This document shows, in pieces, positions 8,164 to 16,677 of a DNA stretch of 64,000 bases. The DNA is taken from the NCBI RefSeq assembly GCF_030433855.1, contig NZ_JARUXC010000015.1, positions 1 to 64,000 on the forward strand, in the 5' to 3' direction. Origin of the DNA: Agreia sp. PsM10. GTDB taxonomy: Bacteria; Actinomycetota; Actinomycetes; Actinomycetales; Microbacteriaceae. Both the position numbers and the translations under genes were made by a program. The notes below the pieces were generated by a model. It saw only the letters and a program-made list of their open reading frames with translations, did not search any database and was not told where the DNA came from. The first letter of the stretch is position 1, and every line of letters begins with the position of its first letter.

Positions 8164-8169
8164 CCTAAT

Positions 8170-8263
8170 GGTCTCGATACGGCCGTGGACGGCCTACTCG
8201 ACCGGCGCAGGGGTGGGCGCCGGTCGAGTAGCCGCGCGAGGAACGAGCCGGCGTATCGAGACC
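8170..8263. repeat. Bipartite inverted repeat, complete copy of GTCGAGTAG family
   Basis: Outer arms GGTCTCGATACG (8170-8181) and CGTATCGAGACC (8252-8263) are perfect. Inner arms CTACTCGACCGGCGC (8194-8208) and its complement (8217-8231) are also perfect. Right- and left-half fragments of the same element occur at 67-107, about 294-331 and about 429-471. The element sits between ohrR and the end of menB and has no coding capacity. Confidence 0.85.
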
Positions 8264-8273
8264 GCCGACGGGA

Positions 8274-9194
8274 TCAGTAGTGGTACGGGAACGGCGACCA
8301 GTCGGGCTCGCGCTTCTCGAGGAACGAGTCGCGGCCCTCGACGGCCTCGTCGGTGCCATAGGCGAGCCGCGTGGCCTCTCCCGCGAAGACCTGCTGTCCC
8401 ATCAGCCCGTCGTCGACCGCGTTGAACGCGAACTTGAGCATGCGGATGGCCGTGGGTGACTTGGTCAGGATCGTGCGCGCCCAGTCCAGCGCCTCGCGCT
8501 CGAGCTGCGCGTGCGGCACGACCGCGTTGACCGCGCCCATCTCGTACGCCCTCTGGGCCGAATACTCCCGGGCCAGGAAGAACACCTCGCGCGCGAACTT
8601 CTGCCCGATCTGCCGGGCGAAGTACGCGCTGCCGTAGCCGGCGTCGAACGAGCCGACATCGGCATCCGTCTGTTTGAACTTGCCGTGCTCCTCGCTGGCG
8701 ATCGACAGGTCGCAGACCACGTGCAGCGAGTGTCCGCCGCCCGCCGCCCAGCCGGGAACCACGGCGATGACCACCTTCGGCATCGTGCGGATGAGCCGCT
8801 GCACCTCGAGGATGTGCAGCCGTCCGGTCGCGGCGCCGGCCAGTGGTCCATCGGGCACGGTGCCGTCGGCGTACTGATAGCCGTCGCGGCCTCGGATGCG
8901 CTGGTCGCCGCCCGAACAGAACGCCCAGCCGCCGTCTTTCGGGCTCGGGCCGTTGCCGGTGAGCAGCACGACGCCGATGCGCGGATTCTGCCGCGCGTCG
9001 TCGAGCGCGCGATAGAGCTCGTCGACCGTGTGCGGTCGGAACGCGTTGCGCACCTCGGGCCTGTTGAAGGCGATGCGGGCCACGCGCCCATCGTTCGAGT
9101 GGTGGTACGTGATGTCGGTCAGGGCGCCCGCCCCGGGCGCGACAGCCCACTCGGATGCATCGAAGATCTCGGAGACGAACGGCGTTTCAGACAT
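8274..9194 (-). CDS. menB: 1,4-dihydroxy-2-naphthoyl-CoA synthase MenB
   Basis: Crotonase-fold enzyme that closes the naphthoate ring from o-succinylbenzoyl-CoA. The oxyanion-hole regions FCSGGDQRIRGRDGY and PGWAAGGGHSLHVVCDL are visible, together with the MenB-type QTDADVGSFDAGYGSAYFAR segment that distinguishes it from enoyl-CoA hydratases. The C-terminus YHY is typical. Length is 306 aa. CAGACT lies six bases upstream of ATG 9194, the same hexamer as in front of the response regulator, so it is likely leaderless. It stands alone next to a dispersed repeat. Confidence 0.95.
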   Translation of the reverse strand: MSETPFVSEIFDASEWAVAPGAGALTDITYHHSNDGRVARIAFNRPEVRNAFRPHTVDELYRALDDARQNPRIGVVLLTGNGPSPKDGGWAFCSGGDQRIRGRDGYQYADGTVPDGPLAGAATGRLHILEVQRLIRTMPKVVIAVVPGWAAGGGHSLHVVCDLSIASEEHGKFKQTDADVGSFDAGYGSAYFARQIGQKFAREVFFLAREYSAQRAYEMGAVNAVVPHAQLEREALDWARTILTKSPTAIRMLKFAFNAVDDGLMGQQVFAGEATRLAYGTDEAVEGRDSFLEKREPDWSPFPYHY

Positions 9195-9244
9195 GCAGCC
9201 AGTCTGCCAGCGATGCGCCGAGGCTCGTATTGCATGGGCGCAGA

Positions 9245-10423
9245 TCAGAACGGCGGCGGCGCCTTCTTTCGAACGAATGGTTCACGTCGTTCGTTGAACT
9301 CCCGCTCGTCGGACGCGGCCAGAAGCCGGTCGCTGCGCACCGCGAAATGCACACTGTTCGGGGGGACTCCACCCTGCCGCTCGGTCTCGCTCGCAGCCCG
9401 GGCGAATCGGCCATCCGTGTCTCGGCTCAGATCGGTGATCGTCAGCTCGAAGTCCGTGAAGCGGTTTCCCTTGGCCTGCAGCCTCCAGATGACCTGGGTG
9501 GCCAGGGTGGAGCCACCGAAGTCGCTGTCGAGGTTGTAGCCCTGTCCCTCGACGGGGTCGTTCACGAGTTGAACCCCGTCATATCCGTGCTCGGCGAGCA
9601 CGAATCGTGCCCGCTCGATAATCCGGGCCTTGGTGTCGAGGTCCGTGATCGGCTCCGTGGTGTACCAGTCTGCGGAACGCCACTCACTCAGCATGCTCGT
9701 CCCTCCCCAGTCGTTCTCCTGCCGGGTGAGGGTGTCGATGCCGCTCTGGTTCCAGCCGAGACCTGTCTCCTCGGAGAGAGCCTCTGCCATCGCCTCGACG
9801 AGGGCCGTGTCTGCCGCGATGATCTGCTCCTGCCTCTCGTTGATGAGCACCGACGGTGATTCTCCGTCGCTCACACCCGGATAGCTCGACCAGTCGAGGC
9901 CGTCGGAGATCGACGTCGGCGGGGATTCAGGCAGGTTCGCCACGACCAGACCCGTGCCGACACCTGCGACCAGAATGAATGCGCCGGCTACTCCCCACAG
10001 GCGCCTCCGCCGGGCCGAGCGATCGCGGGCGGCAGAAGACCGCCTCGCCACCCGCGGTCGTAGGGTCGCCGGGTCGCGCCCTGCCAACCGGAAGCGCTCG
10101 GCCCTGGCCTGATCGGCCTTGTCGATCCGGGCCTGTGCCCGCTGCGCCTCCCGCGCTCTCCTCTCCCTGAACGCCTGGACAGACGCTTCGGCCCTGGCCT
10201 CTTTCGCTCGACGTCGGTCCGCCGCCTCGCGCGCTCGCCTTGTGGCTGCGCGGGCACGGGCCGCCACATTCGCCGCCGCCTTGGGGTCGAAGTCGGAGAC
10301 CGCATGCTCGATGGGCACAACGGAGTCCTTGCTCCCGTACAGAGGCAGGTTGGCGTCGGCCCCCGTCGGGGCACCATAGTCGGGTGTTGTCGGCTCCCCC
10401 ACCGCCGCGTCCTCATCACGCAT
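9245..10423 (-). CDS. Unknown membrane protein, paralogue of the next gene
   Basis: I do not recognise this 392-aa protein. Residues about 45-135 are a highly charged Ala/Arg/Glu-rich, probably helical region. A membrane segment (VAGAFILVAGVGTGLVVA) follows near residues 145-165. The remaining 220 residues form an outer domain containing DGLDWSSYPG, NDWGG and LVNDP motifs, all shared with the protein encoded at 10453-11460. The N-terminus MRDED...TTPDYG and 18 bases of upstream sequence are also shared with that gene, so the two arose by duplication. CACACT six bases before the ATG fits leaderless transcription. Confidence 0.85.
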   Translation of the reverse strand: MRDEDAAVGEPTTPDYGAPTGADANLPLYGSKDSVVPIEHAVSDFDPKAAANVAARARAATRRAREAADRRRAKEARAEASVQAFRERRAREAQRAQARIDKADQARAERFRLAGRDPATLRPRVARRSSAARDRSARRRRLWGVAGAFILVAGVGTGLVVANLPESPPTSISDGLDWSSYPGVSDGESPSVLINERQEQIIAADTALVEAMAEALSEETGLGWNQSGIDTLTRQENDWGGTSMLSEWRSADWYTTEPITDLDTKARIIERARFVLAEHGYDGVQLVNDPVEGQGYNLDSDFGGSTLATQVIWRLQAKGNRFTDFELTITDLSRDTDGRFARAASETERQGGVPPNSVHFAVRSDRLLAASDEREFNERREPFVRKKAPPPF

Positions 10424-10452
10424 GCGTCCAGTGTGTCAGCCGAAGGCGCGCC

Positions 10453-11460
10453 TCAGCCGGCCGCCGGCGGATCGCGCCGCTCGTAGCGCTCCGCCCGCTC
10501 ACGGAACTCCCCTGCCAACACCTCGGGCAGTGTTCCGCGAGAGACGATGCCGATGTCGACGGAGTTCATCGGCCCGCCACGCAGGGCGGCGCGTGCTCGT
10601 GCTCGCTCGAGAAAAGCGCCCGTTCGATCGAGGCGCAGATCGATGATCGTCAACTCGAACCTGCTGTCGGAGTGCACCTTCTCGTGGGCCACCAGTCGCC
10701 AGACGGGCTGGTCCCGCAGGGTGCGCCCGCCGAACTCGCGCTCGATCTCGTCGAGCCTCCGTTCGGCCTCCACGAGCGGGCTGGCATCGCCTGGGACCGG
10801 CCTGGACGCTCGACCCGGGTCATTCTCGAGCGTCACGTCAGTAAATCCCGCGGCCGCGAGCATCCGCGTCACCAACTCGACGAGTTGCTGTTTGACGAGA
10901 GGGTTCGTGAGCTTGGCCGTGGAACGCCAGACGCCCGTGGTACAGGTCTCGAGCAGGCTCTCCCCTCCCCAGTCGTTGATCTCCGGGTCGATGCGCGGAA
11001 TCTCGCCGAACAGTCCCCAGCTGAGTCCGAAGCTGGGCGTGATGGCGTCGCGCAGGCTTGCCAGCACAGCCTCATTGCGCTCGATCGTCTGCTCCTGCGA
11101 CAGGGCCGCCAGCGCGAACTCGGCGTCGCCCGCCCGCGTTCCGGGATACAGGGACCAGTCGACGCCGTCGGATACGGTCGGCAGGTCGTCGTCCGGGCCG
11201 ATCCCGAGGTCGGACAGCACCGCCTGCGCCCGGTCCTGAAAGGCATCCAGAAACCCGGCGAAGCCGCCCTCATCGTCGCCGTCGTCGCCGCCGTCGGGGC
11301 GAGCCTCGGAATCCGACACCGGAGCATCCGACACCGTGCGCGACGGCCGGGCCGACCCGTAGGCCGGGCCGCCCACCCGCGCCGGCACGCCGCCCGGCGT
11401 TCCGTAATCGGGCACGCCGGGCGTCTCGTCGTCATGCACCAGGGCCGAGTCGTCGCGCAT
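10453..11460 (-). CDS. Unknown protein, paralogue of the preceding gene
   Basis: A 335-aa protein of unknown function. It shares the block order VSDGVDWSLYPG, NDWGGESLL, ENDPG, FGGRTLRDQPVWRL and the start (MRDDSA...PDYG) with the protein at 9245-10423, but has an acidic Gly/Asp-rich linker instead of the Arg/Ala helix and no obvious membrane segment. ATG 11460 was chosen over longer frames because the 20 bases upstream match those before the paralogue. The conserved half has the feel of a small secreted or lipoprotein-like sensor domain of actinobacteria, but I cannot name a family. Confidence 0.82.
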   Translation of the reverse strand: MRDDSALVHDDETPGVPDYGTPGGVPARVGGPAYGSARPSRTVSDAPVSDSEARPDGGDDGDDEGGFAGFLDAFQDRAQAVLSDLGIGPDDDLPTVSDGVDWSLYPGTRAGDAEFALAALSQEQTIERNEAVLASLRDAITPSFGLSWGLFGEIPRIDPEINDWGGESLLETCTTGVWRSTAKLTNPLVKQQLVELVTRMLAAAGFTDVTLENDPGRASRPVPGDASPLVEAERRLDEIEREFGGRTLRDQPVWRLVAHEKVHSDSRFELTIIDLRLDRTGAFLERARARAALRGGPMNSVDIGIVSRGTLPEVLAGEFRERAERYERRDPPAAG

Positions 11461-11535
11461 GCGTCCAGTGTGCCAGCCCGCGTCGCCTACCCTCGATAGT
11501 GCGCAACACCCGCCCCGCGCCAGAAGGAGTACCTC

Positions 11536-12063
11536 GTGACGATCGTCGCTTCCGCAGACGGCTCTGCCCTCGGCAACCCCGGCCCCGCCGGCTGGGCCTG
11601 GTACGTCGACGACGAGCGCTGGGCCGCGGGCGGATGGCCGCGCGCCACGAACAACATCGGCGAGCTGACGGCCGTGCTCGAGCTGCTGCGCGCGACCGAG
11701 GGCGAAGACGAGCCGCTGCACATCATCTGCGACAGCCAGTACGCCATCAAGGCGTGCACCGAGTGGATGGCGGGCTGGAAGCGCAAGGGCTGGCGCAAGG
11801 CCGACGGCAAGCCGGTGCTCAACGTCGAGATCATCAAGCAGCTCGACGAGGCGCTGCAGGGCCGCGTCGTGACGTTCGAGTGGGTCAAGGGCCACGCCAA
11901 CCACCCCATGAACGAGGCGGCCGACTCTCGCGCACGGGCGGCATCCACGGCGTATCAGAACCGCACCTCCGTGCCGAGCGGCCCGGGATGGCCGGGAGCC
12001 GCCGCGGCGACGCCGGTCGAGCCCGTTCTGGCCGAAGACACGGCGCCGCCCTCGCTCTTCTAG
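11536..12063 (+). CDS. rnhA: Ribonuclease HI
   Basis: Endonuclease that cleaves the RNA strand of RNA-DNA hybrids. The four acidic catalytic residues are seen as Asp8 (SADGSALGNPGPAG), Glu43 (NNIGELTAV), Asp66 (CDSQYAI) and Asp129 (NEAADSRAR). The handle region WKRKGWRKADGKPV is present. The 175-aa protein carries a C-terminal extension of about 40 residues rich in Pro and Ala. GTG 11536 is supported by AAGGAG six bases upstream. It is transcribed away from the unknown paralogues and ends 41 bases before menC. Confidence 0.95.
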   Translation: MTIVASADGSALGNPGPAGWAWYVDDERWAAGGWPRATNNIGELTAVLELLRATEGEDEPLHIICDSQYAIKACTEWMAGWKRKGWRKADGKPVLNVEIIKQLDEALQGRVVTFEWVKGHANHPMNEAADSRARAASTAYQNRTSVPSGPGWPGAAAATPVEPVLAEDTAPPSLF

Positions 12064-12104
12064 GCTCGCGAAGCGCAGACGGAGCGTCGGCCTAGGCTGA
12101 AGCC

Positions 12105-13100
12105 ATGGCCTCCCCCGCGCTTCCTCCCCTGGCAGATCTGCTCGCCGCCGCCCACGTCGTCTCTCTTCCGCTGACCACGCGGTTCCGCGGCATCGACACC
12201 CGTGAGGCCATGGTGTTCCGCGGTCCGGAGGGCTCGACCGAGTTCTCGCCCTTCGTCGAGTACGGCGACGACGAGGCGGCCGCCTGGCTGGCCGCCGCGA
12301 TCGACTTCGGCTGGACCGCGCAACCCGCGCCGCTGCGCGACCGCATCCGCGTCAACGCCACGGTGCCCGCGGTCGATGCGTCCCGCGTTCCCGAGGTGCT
12401 CGCCCTGTACGACGGCTGCCGCACCGCGAAGGTGAAGGTGGCCGAGGCGGGACAGGTGCTCGCAGACGACGTGGCCCGCGTCCGGGCCGTGCGCGACGCG
12501 CTCGGGCCGGAGGGGCGCATCCGCATCGACGCCAACGGCGGCTGGAACGTCGACGAGGCCGAGCACGCGATCCACGCGCTGGCAGAATTCGATCTCGAAT
12601 ACGTCGAGCAGCCCTGCGCCTCGATCGCAGAGCTCGCCGAGCTGCGCGAGCGCCTGCACGACTGGGACATCCCGATCGCGGCCGACGAGAGCGTGCGCAA
12701 GGCATCCGACCCGCTCGAGGTCGCCCGCGCCGGTGCTGCGGACCTGCTCGTGATCAAGGCGCAGCCGCTCGGAGGCGTGCACGCGGCGCTCGACATCGTG
12801 CGCGAGGCAGGGCTTCCGGTGGTCGTCTCGAGCGCCCTCGACACCTCGGTCGGCCTGTCGATGGGCGCGTGGCTCGCCGCGAGCGTGCCCGAACTCCACT
12901 ACGACTGCGGGCTGGGCACGGCGTCGCTGCTGGCGGCGGATGTGACGGCGCGGCCCGTTCGCGCGACCGGCGGTGTCATCGAGGTCGAGCGCGTGGAGCT
13001 CGACGCGGCCGCGCTGGCGCAGCAAGCGGCATCCGCCGATCGCGACGCCTGGTGGCGAGCCCGACTGGCCCGCTGCTACGAGGTGCTGGCGGCGCTGTAA
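12105..13100 (+). CDS. menC: o-succinylbenzoate synthase MenC
   Basis: Enolase-superfamily dehydratase that makes o-succinylbenzoate in menaquinone synthesis. The barrel motifs appear in order: KVKVAEAG (catalytic lysine pair), RIDANGGW, EYVEQPC and DESVRKASD (three metal ligands Asp/Glu/Asp), and VIKAQPLGG (second lysine). At 331 aa it is of actinobacterial MenC length. TAGGCT at 12093-12098 lies six bases before ATG 12105, so it is predicted leaderless and separate from rnhA. Confidence 0.94.
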   Translation: MASPALPPLADLLAAAHVVSLPLTTRFRGIDTREAMVFRGPEGSTEFSPFVEYGDDEAAAWLAAAIDFGWTAQPAPLRDRIRVNATVPAVDASRVPEVLALYDGCRTAKVKVAEAGQVLADDVARVRAVRDALGPEGRIRIDANGGWNVDEAEHAIHALAEFDLEYVEQPCASIAELAELRERLHDWDIPIAADESVRKASDPLEVARAGAADLLVIKAQPLGGVHAALDIVREAGLPVVVSSALDTSVGLSMGAWLAASVPELHYDCGLGTASLLAADVTARPVRATGGVIEVERVELDAAALAQQAASADRDAWWRARLARCYEVLAAL

Positions 13101-13103
13101 CTC

Positions 13104-13156
13104 AGGAAGAACGCGCGCGCCGCGTGCGAATGTGCGGCGTCGCGCCGGTTCTTCCT
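13104..13156. terminator. Hairpin between convergent menC and ccsB
   Basis: AGGAAGAAC at 13104-13112 pairs with GTTCTTCCT at 13148-13156, and GC-rich inner sequence (GCGCGCGCCGC / GCGGCGTCGCGC) extends the stem. It starts 3 bases after the menC stop and separates it from the convergent cytochrome operon. There is no strong T-run, so termination may need help from Rho. Confidence 0.6.
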
Positions 13157-13190
13157 GCGTTGGAGCGCGAGGCCCGGAGACCCGAGTGGC

Positions 13191-14195
13191 CTACAGACCC
13201 GAGTAGGCGTGCAGCCCCTTGAAGAACACGTTCACGACGCCGAAGTTGAACAGCACCGCGGCGAAGCCGATGAGCGCCAGCCATGCGGAGCGCGATCCTC
13301 GCCAGCCCTTCGTGGCGCGGGCGTGGATGTAACCGGCGTAGATGACCCAGATGATGAAGGTCCACACCTCTTTGGTGTCCCAGCCCCAGTAGCGACCCCA
13401 GGCGCGCTCGGCCCAGACGGCGCCGGCGATGAGGGTGAAGGTCCAGAACACGAAGCCCACGATGTTGATGCGGTAGGCGAGGTTCTCGAGGCGCACCGAG
13501 TCGGGCAGCGTGTCGAGCAGACGGAAGTTCAGGAACTTCGAGCCCTTGGCCGTCTCTCGTCGGTTCTGCAGCAACTGGATGCCCGAGAGCGCGCCTCCGA
13601 GGGCGAAGAAAGCCGTTCCGAGGCTGGCCACGAACACGTGGATCACGAGCCACGCCGAGTCGAGCGCCGGAGGCAGCGGAACGACCGCCACGTAGTAGTT
13701 GACCGTCGAGACGCCGAGCAGGATCAGAACGAGTCCGGTGATGAACGTTCCGAGGAATCGCAGATCCTGGCGCATCAGCACTACCAGGAACACGCCCATG
13801 ATCAGCAGCGTTCCGGTGATCGAAAACTCGTACATGTTGGCCCACGGCACACGCTCCGCCGCGATGCCGCGCAGAACCACGCCGACGAGCTGCAGCAGGA
13901 ATCCGATCACGGTGAGGGCCACGCCGATGCGCAGGGTGACCGACCGCTTCGGGCCGGCATCGACACCGGATGCGCCGGCCGCGCCGGTGCTGGCGACGAC
14001 AGGGGCGTCGGTCACGCCGCTGCGGCCCGACACGAATGCGCCGACCAGCTCGGCGGGCGCCGCGGCAACCTCGTCGGCCTTGATCTGCGACGACCGCTTG
14101 GCCAGGTCGAGCGCGAACGAGATGAAGGCGAGAGCGTAGATCGCCATCGCCGAATAGACGAGGAGAATCGAGTACTGTTCCAGCGTTTCCATCAC
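13191..14195 (-). CDS. ccsB: Cytochrome c biogenesis protein CcsB (CcsA/ResC type)
   Basis: Integral membrane haem-handling protein of system II cytochrome c maturation, working with ResB. The 334-aa sequence has about eight hydrophobic segments and the tryptophan-rich haem-binding motif as WGRYWGWDTKEVWTFI near residue 270, with histidines around it (VIHVF, YIHARA). It is the last gene of a five-gene operon. GTG 14195 and ATG 14192 are adjacent possible starts, ten bases after the resB stop. A Ser/Ala-rich cytoplasmic loop at residues 35-75 is longer than in minimal homologues. Confidence 0.93.
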   Translation of the reverse strand: MMETLEQYSILLVYSAMAIYALAFISFALDLAKRSSQIKADEVAAAPAELVGAFVSGRSGVTDAPVVASTGAAGASGVDAGPKRSVTLRIGVALTVIGFLLQLVGVVLRGIAAERVPWANMYEFSITGTLLIMGVFLVVLMRQDLRFLGTFITGLVLILLGVSTVNYYVAVVPLPPALDSAWLVIHVFVASLGTAFFALGGALSGIQLLQNRRETAKGSKFLNFRLLDTLPDSVRLENLAYRINIVGFVFWTFTLIAGAVWAERAWGRYWGWDTKEVWTFIIWVIYAGYIHARATKGWRGSRSAWLALIGFAAVLFNFGVVNVFFKGLHAYSGL

Positions 14196-14205
14196 GGAGG
14201 CAATC

Positions 14206-15933
14206 CTAAGCGTCGTCCGGCGTCTTCGCGCCGGTGATTTCGGGTGAAGGGGTCGCGGCCTGAGCAGAGGGAAGGCTCGCGATGTGCTTGTCGGCCAGTT
14301 CGGCGACCGCGTCGTCGAGGCGCGGATCGTCGCCTCGGGCCAGCCCCGCGTACTCGAGGGTCACGCCCGTGCCCTCGGCATTCTCGACGAGCTTCACCCA
14401 CACGCGTCGGCGCGGGATGAAGAGCGAGGTGAGCAGGCCGCCGAGCACGAGGATCGCGAAGACGAGAACCCACAGCTGGGTGGGGTCACGGTGGATGTCG
14501 AACGAGGCGAAGCGCTTGATGCCGTCGAGCGTGACCGACCCCATGCCGTTCGGCAGCTGTGCGGTCTCGCCCGGCTTGAGCTCGATGGAGTCGACCCCGG
14601 TCTGGCCACCGGTGAGCTGCGTCATCTTGTCGGTCGCCAGCGAGTAGACGGATGTCGGCACACCCTCGTTCAGCCCCAGGTCACCCGTGTAGACGTTGAG
14701 GGTGACGACCGGGTACTCGGCCTCGGGGAACGACGAGAAGTAGGCGCCCGTCGACGACACGTCCTGGGTCGGATAGAAGAAGCCGATCATGCCCACCTGT
14801 TCGGGCAGCCCGTCGGTGATCTTCACGACTCCGAGCGACGTGAGGTTGGCGTCCTGAGGCAGGAAGGGGACCGAGTCGGTGAACACCACCGTGCCGTCGG
14901 CGTTCTTGACCGTGAGGGTGGGCGCATAGCCGTTTCCGAGCAGGTAGACATCGGAGCCGCCGATCTTGAGCGGGCTGTTGACCTTGACCTCGCCGTCGGC
15001 CTCGTCGCCGTCTTCTGACGTCGTGACGTGCGCAGTATAGTCGATGGGCTGCCCGAACGCATCGAGGTTCTGGGTCTCGTAGGTCGCGTCGAACTCGTCG
15101 AGCCGAAGGGTGAACGGGGTCAGCGTGTCGTCGGAGAAGAAGCGTCCGGGGTTGAACGAGTCGAAGGCCAGGAGCGTGTTCACGAAGGTCTGCCCCTCGA
15201 CCACCACGCGCTGCCCCGCATAACCGAAGCCGCCGCCGATGCCGACGGTGATGAGGATGCCGACGAGCGCCGTGTGGAAGACGAGGTTGCCGGTCTCCCG
15301 CGCGTAGCCGCGCTCGGCCGAGACCGACGTGGAGCGCGCATCCTGGTAGGTGCGCACCCGGTAGCCGGACTTCTTGAGGATCGAGCGCGCCGATTCGAGG
15401 ATCGCGGCGCTCCCCGCATTCCGCTCGTTCCCCGAGCCTGTCGAAGGGCCCGCTTCGACGGGCTCAGCGAACGCATACTGCCGCGTGATGAAGCCGCCGA
15501 GCCTGTTCAGCCTCGCGGGTGTCTTGGGCGGAGCCGAGCGCAGCGCGTCGAAGTGATGCTTGGTGCGCGGAATGACGCAGCCCACGAGCGAGATGAACAG
15601 CAGCAGATAGATGCTCGAGAACCACACCGAGCTGTAGACGGCGAACATCTGCACGCTGTCGAGGATCGGGGCGAGCGTGGGGTTGTCGACGAAGTACTGC
15701 GTGACCCCGTTCGGGTCGCTCGAGCGTTGAGGAACGAGCGAGCCGGGAACAGCGGCGAGCGCGAGCAGAAGCAGCAGGAACAGCGCCGTGCGCATGCTCG
15801 ACAACTGCCGCCAGAACCAGCGCAGCCAGCCGACCACGCCGAGCTTCGGCTGGGTGATGGATGCCGAGCCGGCCTCGCGTGCGGACTCGGGCGCCGGGCT
15901 CGGAGAGTCGTAATGATCAGACGGGCGTGACAA
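14206..15933 (-). CDS. resB: Cytochrome c biogenesis protein ResB
   Basis: ResB (575 aa) holds reduced haem and apocytochrome with CcsB on the outer face of the membrane. Visible are an N-terminal Ser/Pro tail, three early membrane segments (MRTALFLLLLLALAA, SIYLLLFISLVGCVIP, TALVGILITVGIGGG), a large outer domain and a last membrane segment near residue 510 (LWVLVFAILVLGGLLTS). TTG 15933 is the best start; it overlaps ccdA by 17 bases. Residues about 154-169 are encoded by a copy of the TTCCCTGAGCCTGTCGAAGGG-type dispersed repeat (15427-15472) that keeps the frame open, giving an odd EPVEAGPSTGSGN insert. Confidence 0.92.
   Translation of the reverse strand: MSRPSDHYDSPSPAPESAREAGSASITQPKLGVVGWLRWFWRQLSSMRTALFLLLLLALAAVPGSLVPQRSSDPNGVTQYFVDNPTLAPILDSVQMFAVYSSVWFSSIYLLLFISLVGCVIPRTKHHFDALRSAPPKTPARLNRLGGFITRQYAFAEPVEAGPSTGSGNERNAGSAAILESARSILKKSGYRVRTYQDARSTSVSAERGYARETGNLVFHTALVGILITVGIGGGFGYAGQRVVVEGQTFVNTLLAFDSFNPGRFFSDDTLTPFTLRLDEFDATYETQNLDAFGQPIDYTAHVTTSEDGDEADGEVKVNSPLKIGGSDVYLLGNGYAPTLTVKNADGTVVFTDSVPFLPQDANLTSLGVVKITDGLPEQVGMIGFFYPTQDVSSTGAYFSSFPEAEYPVVTLNVYTGDLGLNEGVPTSVYSLATDKMTQLTGGQTGVDSIELKPGETAQLPNGMGSVTLDGIKRFASFDIHRDPTQLWVLVFAILVLGGLLTSLFIPRRRVWVKLVENAEGTGVTLEYAGLARGDDPRLDDAVAELADKHIASLPSAQAATPSPEITGAKTPDDA
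15427..15472. repeat. Dispersed inverted repeat inside resB
   Basis: GTTCCCCGAGCCTGTCGAAG at 15427-15446 faces its near complement at 15453-15472 (17 of 20 positions). It is the same element as the intergenic copies at 20713, 21029, 27509, 51581, 51608 and 51797-51854, but here it lies inside a coding sequence and is translated without breaking the frame. Confidence 0.8.
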
Positions 15934-16672
15934 AGGAGAACATCACCCCCTGCAGGTTGTTCATGACGATGGTCCAGATTCCCGAGACCATGAGCAGTCC
16001 GACGGCGATGAGCAGCGCTCCGCCGATGATGTTCACGGCGCGAATATGCCGCTTGAGGAATGCGACCGATCCGGTGACCCAGTTGAAGCCGAGGGCCACG
16101 AGGAAGAACGGTATGCCGAGTCCGATGCAGTAGACGAGCCCGAGCAGTGCGCCCCGCCACGGCGACGCTCCGTTGAGACTGAGTGCCGCGATGGCCGAGA
16201 GCGTCGGGCCTATGCACGGTGTCCAGCCGAGGCCGAAGACGATGCCGAGCAGGGGCGCGCCCGCGAGGCCGGTTGCCGGAGCCCACGACGGCTTGATCGT
16301 TCGCTGCATGAAGGTGAACTGTCCGATGAAGACCAGGCCCAGGGCGATGACCACCACCCCGAGGAGGCGGGTGATCAGGTCCTGCCAGGTGGTGAGCCAG
16401 GCGCCGACAGCGCCGAACGCCGCTCCGTATGCCACGAACACCAGCGAGAAGCCGAGCACGAACAGGGCCACGCCGAGCAGGAGCCGGCCTCGGCCGCGTG
16501 CGCGACCCGTCGCATCCGGAGCGGACGCGAAGCCGCCGATGTAGCCGAGGTAGCCGGGAACGAGCGGCAGCACGCAGGGCGACGCGAACGAGACGAGCCC
16601 GGCGAGCAGTGCGATGGGCAGGGCGAGCAGCAACTGCCCGGAGAGCACCGCCTCCGCGAAAGGATTGTTCAC
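15917..16672 (-). CDS. ccdA: Thiol-disulfide transporter CcdA
   Basis: Six-helix membrane protein (251 aa) that carries reducing equivalents from cytoplasmic thioredoxin to outer-face thioredoxin-like proteins such as ResA. The two conserved cysteines are Cys33 (FASPCVLPLVPGY) and Cys153 (GLGWTPCIGPT), each next to the usual prolines. GTG 16672 lies just behind the resA stop (a gap of 5 bases), so translation is probably coupled. The frame stays open far upstream, but there it only shadows resA. Position two-to-three in the cytochrome c operon fits its job. Confidence 0.93.
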   Translation of the reverse strand: MNNPFAEAVLSGQLLLALPIALLAGLVSFASPCVLPLVPGYLGYIGGFASAPDATGRARGRGRLLLGVALFVLGFSLVFVAYGAAFGAVGAWLTTWQDLITRLLGVVVIALGLVFIGQFTFMQRTIKPSWAPATGLAGAPLLGIVFGLGWTPCIGPTLSAIAALSLNGASPWRGALLGLVYCIGLGIPFFLVALGFNWVTGSVAFLKRHIRAVNIIGGALLIAVGLLMVSGIWTIVMNNLQGVMFSFVTPV

Positions 16673-16677
16673 CGGTG

